64,000 nucleotides of DNA from Romeriopsis navalis LEGE 11480 (GCF_015207035.1 NZ_JADEXQ010000004.1:1-64000), one strand, 5' to 3'. Shown: positions 37,901 to 46,115, numbered from the stretch's first letter. The notes: generated by a model from the letters alone, not told the origin. Numbers and translations are program-made.

Positions 37901-40015
37901 GACCTGCGGCACAATTTGCCGATTTTGGCTGGCGCTCTCCCAACCGAGCTGGGCTACGGCGCCCCCGCCATTTTCGAAGTATTCCATGCGAATGTCATAC
38001 TTCTGATCGGCGACGAGGACGATCGGTGTGCCATTGACTGTCGTTGGTGCTTGATCTTGGAATTGATTAATGACCTGCTGGCCATCGATAAATAGCTTGA
38101 CGCCATCATCGGTGGTGGTGAAGAAAGTGTAGGCTTCGCTATAGATCGGCTGCACTTGGCCGGTCCAAACCACGGAGAAGGTATCGTTGCCGATATTGCT
38201 GGCGGGTGAGCCGGTGCCCCAATCAAAACTGACGGTGTTGTCAACTCGTGACAGCACTTCATTTGTGAAATTGATGTTGTCGTAATAGGTGCCTGTCAAA
38301 CCGTCACCACTGCCGGTGGGTGGTGGTGGCGGTGGTGGTGCCGCACCAGCGTAGAGCTGACTGGTGGGAACGACTTGCCGGGCTTGGCTGGCGCTCGACC
38401 ATTCCAATTTGGCATCGGCACCGCCGCCGTTTTCGTAATATTCCAGCACAATGTCGTATTTTTGGTCAGCCGCGAGGGTAATGCTCCCAGTGCTCGTGGT
38501 ACTCGCCTGGTCAACAAACTGATCAACAATTAAATTGCCATTGATCCGCAGCCGCACCCCATCATCAGTGGTGGTGTAGAAGGTGTAGGTCTCGTTATAT
38601 TGGGCCTCAATTTCACCGCTCCAACGAACGGAGAAGGTGTCATTGCCAATCACGGGGTCGGGCGAGCCAGTGCCCCAATTGAAATTGACGGTGCTGTCGG
38701 TACGAATTAGCTGGCTATTGGTGAAGTTGAGGTCGTCGAAATATTCCCCGAGCAGGCCGGTGCCGGTGCCCGGATTGCCGCCACCAGTAATCGGTGTGGC
38801 ATTGGTATCGAGTTCCCAGTTCTGAATTTCTTGAATATTGCGCAGACCGCCAGTACCGCCGGTAAAGCCAAAGTAAGCCTTTGAGCCCACTGTGGCCGCA
38901 AGATCGATCGTCTCCGAGAGTAGAGCCGTGGCGGGCTTGGTGTTGCCGGTGGCGAGGTAAACATCCAGTTGATTTGTTGCCCCGTCGTAGTCGACCCAAG
39001 CGTTAATCGCGCTGCCGCTATTGAGATCAATACTGGTACTGGCATTGCTGAGTCCAGTGGTGCTGCCATTCACCAGCAGCGACAGGTGATTATTGTTCGG
39101 ATCGCTGCTGCCGTTGTCATAGGTGTCAAACTCGATCGCGATGCTATTGCCAATTCCGGCATAGCCCACCGAGCCACCGCTACTTCCCAAGGCGGCGGCA
39201 CCATTGCTGTCGTTCTGGATCACGAAGGTAAAGCCATCGGCACCCGCTGTCCCATCACTGCCGCTGAGCCGGAATTGGAATTGGGTGTTAAAGCTGGTGC
39301 TGCCGTTGATTTCGAAGGCCGTGTTATAAAACGCGCTACCCGCTTGGTTATTCTCATTGGGCGTCAGGCGTAGTCGGTTACCCGCTTGGGAGGCATTGCC
39401 GTTGGTCTGAATCCCAGCGATGCTATTGAAATTATCGTAGTCAAATCCCGCAAATACACCTTGATAACTGCCCTGAATAGACTGGCTGAGGGCTAAGGTT
39501 GCGTCGATCGCCCCAGTTGATACTTCTAACTCCCAGTCACCCCCCAGTTGCGCATTACCGGTTAAATCGGTTGATGCGGCAATGTCGGCACCGGTGAGTT
39601 GACTCAGTTGATCGATAAAGTCCCTGCCCGCTGCTGCAACATCGCAGCCGTAGAGCAAGATATCGGCGTCATCCGTCAGGGCTTGTTCCCAAGACTGGAG
39701 TTGAGCGGCGTATTGATTCAGGCGGTTGGCACTGAGCTGACTATTGCCCAGTTGTAATGCGCCAGCGGTGCCGTGGGAGATCAGATGAATTGCCCCAATA
39801 TCGCGACGATCGGCAAGGGCCGTCGTAATCTGTTCAATCCCATCCTCGTTGTGATCGAGCAGCACAACTTCTGCCCCAACCACCGATGCGGCTAAACTTT
39901 GGTAAGCATTCAAATTTGTGTCGATAAACACAAGTGATTGAGGGTTGATTGTCCCCAGGGCGGCGGATGAGGCGGCGGCCTCTAGGGAAAGTTGGGAGTC
40001 AGGAAAAACTTGCAT
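34913..40015 (-). CDS. DUF4347 - lectin - PA14x3 - Calx-beta - PQQ sugar dehydrogenase-like giant exoprotein
   Basis: A 1700-residue paralogue of the neighbour. Order: DUF4347 (1-190; AIHLISHGTAG with His81, ILLYGCDVAAAG with Cys124); an L-type-lectin-like domain (about 190-405; DGFTFVIQND, VDYDGATNQLDVYL); PA14 (about 415-560, 570-710 and 820-965; each with TYTFFTTTDDGVRLFVNG-like strands); Calx-beta (about 715-815, 970-1080, 1085-1185); and the soluble glucose dehydrogenase-type propeller (about 1190-1670; ESHSVGSVQFGADGKLYVTIGDG). A Pro run in the first PA14 linker comes from GGT-type repeats near 38321-38345. Lectin and PA14 modules suggest binding to extracellular polysaccharide, with oxidation by the propeller if PQQ is present. 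Function is inferred. Confidence 0.92.
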   Translation of the reverse strand: MQVFPDSQLSLEAAASSAALGTINPQSLVFIDTNLNAYQSLAASVVGAEVVLLDHNEDGIEQITTALADRRDIGAIHLISHGTAGALQLGNSQLSANRLNQYAAQLQSWEQALTDDADILLYGCDVAAAGRDFIDQLSQLTGADIAASTDLTGNAQLGGDWELEVSTGAIDATLALSQSIQGSYQGVFAGFDYDNFNSIAGIQTNGNASQAGNRLRLTPNENNQAGSAFYNTAFEINGSTSFNTQFQFRLSGSDGTAGADGFTFVIQNDSNGAAALGSSGGSVGYAGIGNSIAIEFDTYDNGSSDPNNNHLSLLVNGSTTGLSNASTSIDLNSGSAINAWVDYDGATNQLDVYLATGNTKPATALLSETIDLAATVGSKAYFGFTGGTGGLRNIQEIQNWELDTNATPITGGGNPGTGTGLLGEYFDDLNFTNSQLIRTDSTVNFNWGTGSPDPVIGNDTFSVRWSGEIEAQYNETYTFYTTTDDGVRLRINGNLIVDQFVDQASTTSTGSITLAADQKYDIVLEYYENGGGADAKLEWSSASQARQVVPTSQLYAGAAPPPPPPPTGSGDGLTGTYYDNINFTNEVLSRVDNTVSFDWGTGSPASNIGNDTFSVVWTGQVQPIYSEAYTFFTTTDDGVKLFIDGQQVINQFQDQAPTTVNGTPIVLVADQKYDIRMEYFENGGGAVAQLGWESASQNRQIVPQVRLFSDSGSSSFGVAEPTVSISETAGAVTVTVNRTGDSSTAASVDYATTAGTATAGSDFTGSNGTLNFAAGDTSATVSIPILNDTVIEPTETFSLALSNPTAGTTLGTNSSTTISILDDDAPTGNGDGLTGTYYNNIDFTNEVLSRVDSTVDFNWGSGSPASGIGVNTFSVVWTGQVQAIYDETYTFFTTTDDGVRLFVNGQPVIDQFQDQGPTLVNGTPIALQAGEKYDIRMEYYENGGGAVAQLGWSSASQISQIIPQSQLFSTGGSGLPGVFEVDVTGVTVSEGDATATVTVNRVNGSSGVATVDYVTNEDTATRDVDFTYQTGTLTFADGETSKTVDITILEDTIVEPTESFGFAILGATGAALGTKRTVSVNILDNDAANSSFTFSQSAYELKEDGGQAAITVTRSGNTNGSASVNYATSDGTATAGSDYTATTGTLNFANGETSKIFNINVINDVDGERNESVNLQLSNPIGGTIGAQSTAIFNILDNDPGSFNREALITGLTTPTALEWTPDGQTLFISEQNGLVKVADAATGVLQSTPFIDLRSQVNGVRDRGLLGMTLDPDFNGSRPYVYLLFTYDPPEAADPTRPGYNPTFGGQDKAGNRPARLIRVEAELVNGNYQVKAGSEIILLGKNSNFANTRGFDANSTLPANANIPASGFVRDTNGNNTAESIQDYLAGDSESHSVGSVQFGADGKLYVTIGDGTSYNFADPRTVRVQDIDNLSGKMLRIDPDTGNGLADNPFYNVTTGSPFDTQFNNDPTSNRSKVFNLGLRNPFRFTFDPTTNLPVIGDVGWFNWEEINTGAGKNFGWPAYEGGLDSLGNPINLRTANYQNLPQVTPFYPGGSQTITAQTPLFAFEHQSGGGDAVIMGDFYTGNTFPVFYDNALFYTNASRGTVNTVFFDQTGQVSGTQLFADNLFGITELETGPDGSLYYVNLGVPIGGTTGTGSIGRWVPTTGNGPNAPINRSGQGNNPTQFVPGLFSQTIQSPVQ

Positions 40016-40097
40016 AGGTGCGACATCTTACAAAATGTGGATGATCAAGCGCGATCGGGTATATTTACCGACGCTATCACCCGCGTATTTGGCCTGA

Positions 40098-40117
40098 CCT
40101 CATTCCTGTGAGAGATT
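40098..40117 (-). promoter_or_regulatory. 20-base element shared by both DUF4347 genes (copy 2)
   Basis: CCTCATTCCTGTGAGAGATT, 19 of 20 bases identical to 34516-34535, 83 bases upstream of the 40015 start codon. It could be an operator or promoter part, or simply conserved from the gene duplication. Confidence 0.55.
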
Positions 40118-40603
40118 CCGCCTGACTTGTGCGCTTCATCAACAGTGCGACAAAATTAATTGCTGGATTTGAATAAAGCCTTTCTTGCGCTAGATGTTTA
40201 TCCTGTCTTTAGAGTCGTCCGATCAGTCGTGGGAGAGAGTGGATAATTATTGCCGCTCCCTCTTGTGGTTTGTCTAAGCCTTATTAGGGATTGGTGATGC
40301 TGGGTGTAATGGTGCGGCTCTATCGTGGGCCATCTACCCTAAGACTGAGGACTTTCCCGGTTTAACTGGTGAAATATAATTAAGTTTGATGTGCCTGCCC
40401 CTAAATCGGCGATCGCTTTAGTTGTGTCGATCGTTATTGAGTGTTGACACGATCGAGAAGATTTGCGGCAAAATCCGTGCCATCATCTGGGACTAAAATT
40501 GTGGATTGTGCTCAGTCCCGCATGGCGATATTCCCTCAAATTCAGGTAGGTCAAGGGATCGAAAATGCGCAACTCAGGATGTAACTTAAATCACCACCAA
40601 AAA

Positions 40604-40617
40604 AGTACTTGTGTACT
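40604..40617 (+). promoter_or_regulatory. Putative LexA (SOS) box upstream of nrdJ
   Basis: AGTACTTGTGTACT fits the published cyanobacterial LexA-box consensus RGTACNNNDGTWCB at every defined position. It is 102 bases upstream of the nrdJ start. A second partial half-site, TTGTGTACTCA, lies 37 bases further down. Binding is inferred from sequence only. Confidence 0.65.
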
Positions 40618-40718
40618 CACCCTCTATTGGTTAAGATCGTGTATATTGTGTACTCATCCAACCCGGCCACTAAATGTGGTGGCTTTATTGAAACCACTAT
40701 GTAGGGGACTTACGTCAC

Positions 40719-43058
40719 ATGGTTCAAGACATTGAGCGGGTGCGCCCGATCAGCAGCATTAACGACAGTGCTTCCGTTACAGCCGGTAAGCTATTCAACG
40801 GCCAATTCCCGGCCACCGCACCAGCGGCTAATCCGGTGTTTTACCGCACCTATAGCCGTAAGCTCAGTGAGACGCGCCGCGAGTCCTGGGATCAAGTTTG
40901 CGAGCGGACGCTGAAGGCGTTGGTTGAACTGGGTAAGCTCTCGACCGCCGAAGCTGAATTAGTCGCGCGTGAGCAGCGTCAACTCCGGTGTTTGCCTTCA
41001 GGCCGTTGGCTATGGGTGGGCGGCACGGATTGGATTACCCGCCAAGAAAATTTTTCCGGTGCTTATAACTGTACCAGCACGAATGTCATCGACTGGGAAG
41101 CCCTAGCATTGATGATGGATTTGGCGATGATGGGGGCTGGAACGGGCGCGATCATTGAACCAAAGTACACCAATCGGCTGCCGGCGATTCGCAATAAGCT
41201 GGTGGTCAGCGTCACGGAAGAAATTGGCACGATGCCAGCGGACAAGCGCGTGGAAAAAACCACGGTCCGCAAGACTGGCGACCAAGTCACGATCACCGTG
41301 GGGGATTGCCGTCGCGGTTGGGTTGATTCCTATCTGGGCCTGCTAGAAATTTCCTCTGATGAAGCCTTCCAGGGTGATGTGGTTGTTTCGGTGGACTTAA
41401 GCAATGTGCGTCCTGCGGGTGAAAAGCTCAAGGGGTTTGGTGGCGTGGCCAACCCAATCAAGCTGCCGCTACTTTACGAGCGTTGCGCCAATATTTTGAA
41501 TAAGGCGGTGGGCCGTCAGCTCACGTCGATCGAATGTTGTTTGCTAATCGATGAAGCGGCAGCCTGTGTGGTAGCCGGTAATATTCGCCGGAGTGCGGGT
41601 ATGCGCCAAGGCTCCAGCGACGACACCGAATTCGCGACGGCGAAGGATAATTTGTGGTCCCAGGGGGAAGATGGTAATTGGCGGATTGACCCAGAGCGCG
41701 ACGCGCTCCGGATGGCAAACCACACGCGAGTTTTCCATCACAAGCCATCGGCCCAGGAATGTAAGGATGCGGTGCAGAAGCAGTTTTACTCTGGCGAGGG
41801 GGCAATTCAGTATGCGCCGGAAGCGATCGCCCGCTCTAATGCTGACTTGCTCAATACCCGTGAATTGCAGATCCAGTTCATTCAGGCTTATGAGACTGGT
41901 GCGGGCATGGACTTCTTGCAAAACCTTTCCCCAGAGATGCCGGCGGATGAATTAGAGCATCGGTTAGGGCGTTATGGTCTCAACCCCTGTGGTGAAATCC
42001 TCGGTGAAGATTTCCACTGCAACCTGTCGGAGATTCATCTGAATCAAATCGATCCGCAGGATTTCCAAGCGCAGGAAGATGCGTTTAGAGCGGGTGGTCT
42101 GGCAGTGGCCTCTTTGCTTAACCATCAATTTATCGAACCGCGCTATCAGCGATCGCGGCAACTCGACCCGATCGTTGGTGTGTCATTTACCGGCTTCTTT
42201 GATTTCTGCGTCAATGCGTTTGGCGTTGAATGGCTGAAGTGGTGGGAAGCGGGCCGGCCGGATACGGTTTCTGGGTTGGAGTTTAAGCAGAAAGAGCAGG
42301 CCTACCTCAGTCGTTGGAAGCAGATTGTGCACGATACGGTGGCAGACTACTGCAAGCGCCATGGTTTACATTGTCCTAACCGTTGCACCACGGTGCAGCC
42401 AGCCGGGACAAAGTCGTTGCTCACGGGTGCCAGTTCGGGTTGGCATCCGCCCAAGGCGCAACGGTTTATTCGTCGGATTACGTTCGGTAAAAATGATCCT
42501 GTGGCCCTGGCTTGCCGCGATTTTGGTTACAGCATTGTGCCGTCTCAGTCGGATAAAGACGATGATGGTAACTTGCTGAACGATCCGTTTGACCCGCGTT
42601 GTACCGAGTGGTTGGTCGAACTGCCGGTTGAAGTGCCCTGGGCGAATTTGCCGGGTGCGGACCAAATTGCGATCGAGCAGTTCTCGGCGTTAGCGCAGTT
42701 TGATTTCTATATGCAGGTTCAAAAGTTCTATACGGCGCACAATACGAGTGCGACGATCGAACTGCGAGAAGACGAAGTGGATGGCTTGTCAGATCGGATT
42801 ACCGCGGCCGTGATGAATGATGAAGGTTATATCAGTGCGGCCCTCTTGGCACGTTTCGATGCTCCATTCCCGCGTCTGCCTTTCGAGAAAATCGACCATG
42901 CGACTTATCTGAAATTGCAGCAGGAAGTCTCAGAGCGGCGTCTCACAGATGACTTCTATAGTGCCCTCAGTCGATATGACTCCGGTGAAATCATTGCCGA
43001 AGGTCCAGCCGGTTGCGATAGCGACAAATGTATGTTGCCCGAGAAAAAGGGTGGTTAG
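40719..43058 (+). CDS. nrdJ: Adenosylcobalamin-dependent (class II) ribonucleoside-triphosphate reductase
   Basis: A 779-residue monomeric class II ribonucleotide reductase of the Lactobacillus leichmannii type, which makes deoxyribonucleotides with a B12-derived radical. The cysteine set is complete: the substrate-reducing pair in GAYNCTST and in GEDFHCNLSE, the thiyl-radical Cys in NPCGEI (11 residues before the latter, as in the Lactobacillus enzyme) and the C-terminal shuttle pair CDSDKC. The radical-site Glu of NPCGE is present. No intein interrupts it, although cyanobacterial RNRs often carry one. The upstream region has a LexA-box match, and a terminator follows at 43071-43100. The CobT-like gene at 13495 fits the B12 need. 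Confidence 0.96.
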   Translation: MVQDIERVRPISSINDSASVTAGKLFNGQFPATAPAANPVFYRTYSRKLSETRRESWDQVCERTLKALVELGKLSTAEAELVAREQRQLRCLPSGRWLWVGGTDWITRQENFSGAYNCTSTNVIDWEALALMMDLAMMGAGTGAIIEPKYTNRLPAIRNKLVVSVTEEIGTMPADKRVEKTTVRKTGDQVTITVGDCRRGWVDSYLGLLEISSDEAFQGDVVVSVDLSNVRPAGEKLKGFGGVANPIKLPLLYERCANILNKAVGRQLTSIECCLLIDEAAACVVAGNIRRSAGMRQGSSDDTEFATAKDNLWSQGEDGNWRIDPERDALRMANHTRVFHHKPSAQECKDAVQKQFYSGEGAIQYAPEAIARSNADLLNTRELQIQFIQAYETGAGMDFLQNLSPEMPADELEHRLGRYGLNPCGEILGEDFHCNLSEIHLNQIDPQDFQAQEDAFRAGGLAVASLLNHQFIEPRYQRSRQLDPIVGVSFTGFFDFCVNAFGVEWLKWWEAGRPDTVSGLEFKQKEQAYLSRWKQIVHDTVADYCKRHGLHCPNRCTTVQPAGTKSLLTGASSGWHPPKAQRFIRRITFGKNDPVALACRDFGYSIVPSQSDKDDDGNLLNDPFDPRCTEWLVELPVEVPWANLPGADQIAIEQFSALAQFDFYMQVQKFYTAHNTSATIELREDEVDGLSDRITAAVMNDEGYISAALLARFDAPFPRLPFEKIDHATYLKLQQEVSERRLTDDFYSALSRYDSGEIIAEGPAGCDSDKCMLPEKKGG

Positions 43059-43070
43059 ACGCCCTTAAGC

Positions 43071-43100
43071 GAGGCAGTTCCATTTAATTGGAATTGCCTC
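43071..43100 (+). terminator. Terminator of nrdJ
   Basis: GAGGCAGTTCCA pairs with TGGAATTGCCTC (12 positions, one wobble) around a 6-base loop, followed by ATATTTGG. It starts 13 bases after the stop codon. Confidence 0.75.
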
Positions 43101-43253
43101 ATATTTGGTTGTGTTGGTCAGCGGATGGGATGTTTATCCTGTCCGCTATTTTTTGCGGGACACCTGATTAGTGGCACACCTATTACCTGAGCATCACTGA
43201 TTGCCGGTGTGCTGAGCAATAGAGTGGGTTAAGTGGGCTAAACTGGTGCGCGA

Positions 43254-43838
43254 TTAAATCTTGAACATTTGGCTGGCTAAGCGTCGTTCGGCAGGACTGT
43301 TAATCGGTTTGGTCGGCTCGTCGCGATCGAAGTGATTCATTTCGTCGAGATGTGCGACGCCTTGAACCACCATTACCGTGCATGGGGCATGTTGCAAGAC
43401 GTATTGGGTCACACTGCTATTGCCCACCGATCGTAAGCCGTGATTTTCGCGATGGCCGATGACAATTAAATCCGCGTCCCAACGTTGAGCCGTTTCACAA
43501 ATCCAGAGACCCGGATTGCCTGATTGGCAGTTCACTTGGGTGGGGATGCCCTTGGCGAGGGCCTGTTGGCAATACATTTCGAGCCAACTGTGCGCCTTGC
43601 GTTTATCGCGTTCGAGTCGTTCCTTATGCTGTCGCGATATGATGTTCATCATGTCGCGGGCATCCTTGGTATGACTGCTACTGCTGATGTTGAGTGGAGA
43701 ATAGCTGGGATCCCGCTTTAACGTATGGATAATTGTCATGGCAGTACTGTGGCGCCGGGTTTGTTCCAATGCCCGCGCAAAGACAGCCGAGTCTTTGAAC
43801 GATTGATCTAAACCAACGACGATTTTTTTGTAGGTCAT
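43254..43838 (-). CDS. Universal stress protein (UspA family)
   Basis: A 194-residue Usp-fold protein. The N-terminal strand YKKIVVGLDQS and the nucleotide-loop region ADLIVIGHRENHGLRSVGNSSVTQYVLQHA...TVMVVQ follow the family's G-x2-G-x9-G-S pattern, with the second glycine altered, so ATP binding is probable but not assured. A charged insert (about 45-85, HTKDARDMMNIISRQHKERLERDKRKAH) is longer than usual, and an extra 30-residue tail follows the last strand. A perfect palindrome, CCTCACTGGTGAGG, sits 10 bases upstream of the start, just before the ribosome-binding site. Confidence 0.88.
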   Translation of the reverse strand: MTYKKIVVGLDQSFKDSAVFARALEQTRRHSTAMTIIHTLKRDPSYSPLNISSSSHTKDARDMMNIISRQHKERLERDKRKAHSWLEMYCQQALAKGIPTQVNCQSGNPGLWICETAQRWDADLIVIGHRENHGLRSVGNSSVTQYVLQHAPCTVMVVQGVAHLDEMNHFDRDEPTKPINSPAERRLASQMFKI

Positions 43839-44240
43839 AAAGCCTTACCTCACTGGTGAGGGAATAACATGGGTCACTGAAGCGATTGTCAAATAAGTCG
43901 TTAAGGTTGATCGCACGGTTACGACATCATCGAAGTGAGTAGGGATGTCGTAAATGTGAATAAAATTTCGTGGCAGACGCTACTGTCAGGGGATTTTAGC
44001 CGGGTAATCAAAACTTACTTAATACGACCATTCTAGGGGATGAGGGGTCACACCACCTGTGCCGATCGTTACGACATAACCTAAGTCTATAATTCGCAAG
44101 CTATGTTCATGTTTGCTCACTGAAGGTGATGCTCGATTACCCCAGGGGAACGGTTTGTTTGGGGTGTTCCAAAGCGGCCAAAATATTGGTTAGTCCAATC
44201 ATTCAGAGGGCGATCATGTGGATGCTATTGCCGCTTCAAT
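43839..44240. other. Gap without a gene; palindrome near the Usp start
   Basis: About 400 bases between two minus-strand genes. Only the palindrome CCTCACTGGTGAGG (43848-43861) stands out. No promoter, terminator or RNA gene was recognised with confidence. Confidence 0.5.
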
Positions 44241-45905
44241 TTAGTTGGCTATATCCGTAGCCGCAAACTCGAGGCAATAGCCATCGGGGGTTACTTGCAG
44301 TTGGAATAGGGGTGAATCCTGATTGTTGCAGCGTTGGTTGCGATAAAACTGACAGCTTAAGCAATTGCGGGATAATTGACTAGCACCGGCATTGTTGCTT
44401 GTTAATTCTGTGGGTGCCATGCCGCGAATGATTAGTTGTTGATCTTGCCAGTAAGCCTCCACTACACCCGTATCGGCAAAACTTTTCCAGCGTGGGTCGA
44501 GGGTAAAGTCGATCGGCAGTGAAATCAAGATTTCGGTGGTGGTTTCGGCGACTTCTCCGGCATAGCGGGTTTCGGGTAAGTTCGTATCCACGATCGCACT
44601 CTCGGCAACCGGAAGCTCAACCAGGGTACCGGGTTGAGGCATATGAATTTTGTAACGACTACTGAGTTCGTCTAAATGGGCGAAGTCAGCCAGGGTGTCG
44701 GAGGCTCCGTGGACAAACAGCACATGCTGCGGCCGGAGACTATGAATCAGTTGCAGCGTGGTATTGCCATCGCTATGTTCGGAGAGCCAGTAGGTTTCCG
44801 CTGTGACGATCGCCTCGGATGGATCGGTGGCAGTCGGGGCGTGACTTTTCCACTCCACAGTGCTCGTTGTCGCTTCTGGAAATAACACCAGCCACTGGCC
44901 ATGATGACAAAAATGACTCAAATCTGTGTGGGCATCGGTGAGTACGATACAAGGCTCGGTCTGGTGCGGGGGCTGTCCGCGCTGTACCCGTGGTTGGACC
45001 TTCTCATCCCAAAATAAGGGTTGTGTCTGAGCAAAGTTTTGAACGGCGATCGGGAGTTGGGAGATTAAATCGAGATAGGCATCGCATCCCATCGCAATTA
45101 GGCCCTGCACCCAAATATCCAAATTGCGGCCACTGAAAAGATAGTGACTGCGGAGTAAAAATAGGAGTTCTTGCCCGAGCCCGATCGTGGGTACGGGCAG
45201 CAAAATTGATTGCTGATCATGCAGCGCTTGGGCAATGCGCTCCATCAATCGATTTTCTTGCTGCCGCCGATGGGGATGTCTTTGGGTACCGTAACTGCCT
45301 TCCAAAATCAAGACATCTGGCATTAAACCGCGAATTTCCTCTAGCCGGAGTCCAGTGGCTAAGCGGGTATTGGATAGATAAAAATCGCCGCTATAGAATA
45401 CCCGCATAACCCGCTCCGAATGCGGTTCGCGGTAGCTTAAGAGAATTGCTGCGGCCCCGGGTAGATGGCCGGCGGGAATAAATTCAATGGTCAGGCGATC
45501 GAAGATTTCGATCGGTGATCGCCATGGCAAAGCCTGGCAAAGCGTATTTTGAACGGTTTGCTCCGGCCAATTTAGCGGCAGTAAATGGGCCGTGATGTGG
45601 CTGGCATAAATTGGAATATGGGGAAAAGTTTGGTGTAGTGCCAATAGGCCATAGGCATGGTCCGTATGGGCATGGCTACAAATCACGCAGTCAATTTGGG
45701 GGGCTGCGACTGACATAACGGTGCTGGGTGCAATCCCGGTGAGCGGGCTAGCGGAGGCAGCGGTCGTAATTGGATTGTCGATCAGCGAGGCCAAATTTTT
45801 CAGCCCACAATCCAGCAGAATCCGATAATTGTCTATTTCTAATCTTAGACAAACACCTTCATCTGCATGACCAACACCGTAGGCATAGCAAGCCAAATGG
45901 GTCAC
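44241..45905 (-). CDS. MBL-fold hydrolase (RNase J/CPSF-like) with C-terminal four-cysteine motif
   Basis: A 554-residue protein. The metallo-beta-lactamase domain carries the zinc motif CSHAHTDHAYG (HxHxDH, about residue 75), then GHLPGAAAILLSY and FYSGDF, as in the beta-CASP exonuclease/endonuclease group; VLILEGSYGTQRHPHR and QSILLPVPTIGLGQELL support that. The C-terminal 45 residues hold C-x2-C-x7-C-x17-C (NCLSCQFYRNQRC...GYCLEF), a probable zinc or Fe-S site not part of the standard MBL/beta-CASP core. RNA processing is the likely role, but the substrate is unknown. The neighbours are the stress protein and the 40-residue membrane protein. Confidence 0.87.
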   Translation of the reverse strand: MTHLACYAYGVGHADEGVCLRLEIDNYRILLDCGLKNLASLIDNPITTAASASPLTGIAPSTVMSVAAPQIDCVICSHAHTDHAYGLLALHQTFPHIPIYASHITAHLLPLNWPEQTVQNTLCQALPWRSPIEIFDRLTIEFIPAGHLPGAAAILLSYREPHSERVMRVFYSGDFYLSNTRLATGLRLEEIRGLMPDVLILEGSYGTQRHPHRRQQENRLMERIAQALHDQQSILLPVPTIGLGQELLFLLRSHYLFSGRNLDIWVQGLIAMGCDAYLDLISQLPIAVQNFAQTQPLFWDEKVQPRVQRGQPPHQTEPCIVLTDAHTDLSHFCHHGQWLVLFPEATTSTVEWKSHAPTATDPSEAIVTAETYWLSEHSDGNTTLQLIHSLRPQHVLFVHGASDTLADFAHLDELSSRYKIHMPQPGTLVELPVAESAIVDTNLPETRYAGEVAETTTEILISLPIDFTLDPRWKSFADTGVVEAYWQDQQLIIRGMAPTELTSNNAGASQLSRNCLSCQFYRNQRCNNQDSPLFQLQVTPDGYCLEFAATDIAN

Positions 45906-45992
45906 AGTAAAATCGTCAACTTCATCCTATTCTAACGGGCTACAAAACCAACCACGTTTCTAGTCTAAGAGATTTCGATGGGTCCGGATAGT

Positions 45993-46115
45993 TTAGTGTG
46001 CGGAGCCATTACCGTGGTAGTTGTCACTATCGTAGAAACCGTTCTTGGTGCCGAAGAAGAGGCAAGCGGCGCTAAAGACAACGGATAAAACAACGAGAAC
46101 TAGCTTAATGTCCAT
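45993..46115 (-). CDS. 40-residue single-pass membrane protein, possibly NdhP
   Basis: The frame extends further upstream, but the credible start is MDIKLVLVVLSVVFSAACLF, giving 40 residues: one transmembrane helix (about 3-21) and the conserved-looking tail GTKNGFYDSDNYHGNGSAH. Small proteins of this shape are typical of cyanobacterial thylakoid complexes. The tail recalls, from memory, the NDH-1 subunit NdhP; I cannot verify that by alignment. The start has no obvious Shine-Dalgarno sequence. Confidence 0.6.
   Translation of the reverse strand: MDIKLVLVVLSVVFSAACLFFGTKNGFYDSDNYHGNGSAH

Larger units (their letters stand above)
40016..40718. other. Divergent regulatory region between the DUF4347 giant and nrdJ
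   Basis: About 700 bases without a gene. It holds the second copy of the shared 20-base element (40098-40117), a perfect LexA-box match (40604-40617), a direct repeat TTGTGTACTCA (40609-40619 and 40646-40656) and a small hairpin GCCAC / GTGGTGGC (about 40676-40692) in the probable nrdJ leader. No cobalamin riboswitch was recognised. Confidence 0.65.

Noticed and set aside
40641-40654. Second full LexA box in the nrdJ upstream region
   Set aside because: The left half reads GTAT and the spacing is one base too long; only the right half matches.
40561-40718. Cobalamin riboswitch upstream of nrdJ
   Set aside because: Looked for because the enzyme uses B12, but no B12-box-like sequence or suitable fold is visible.
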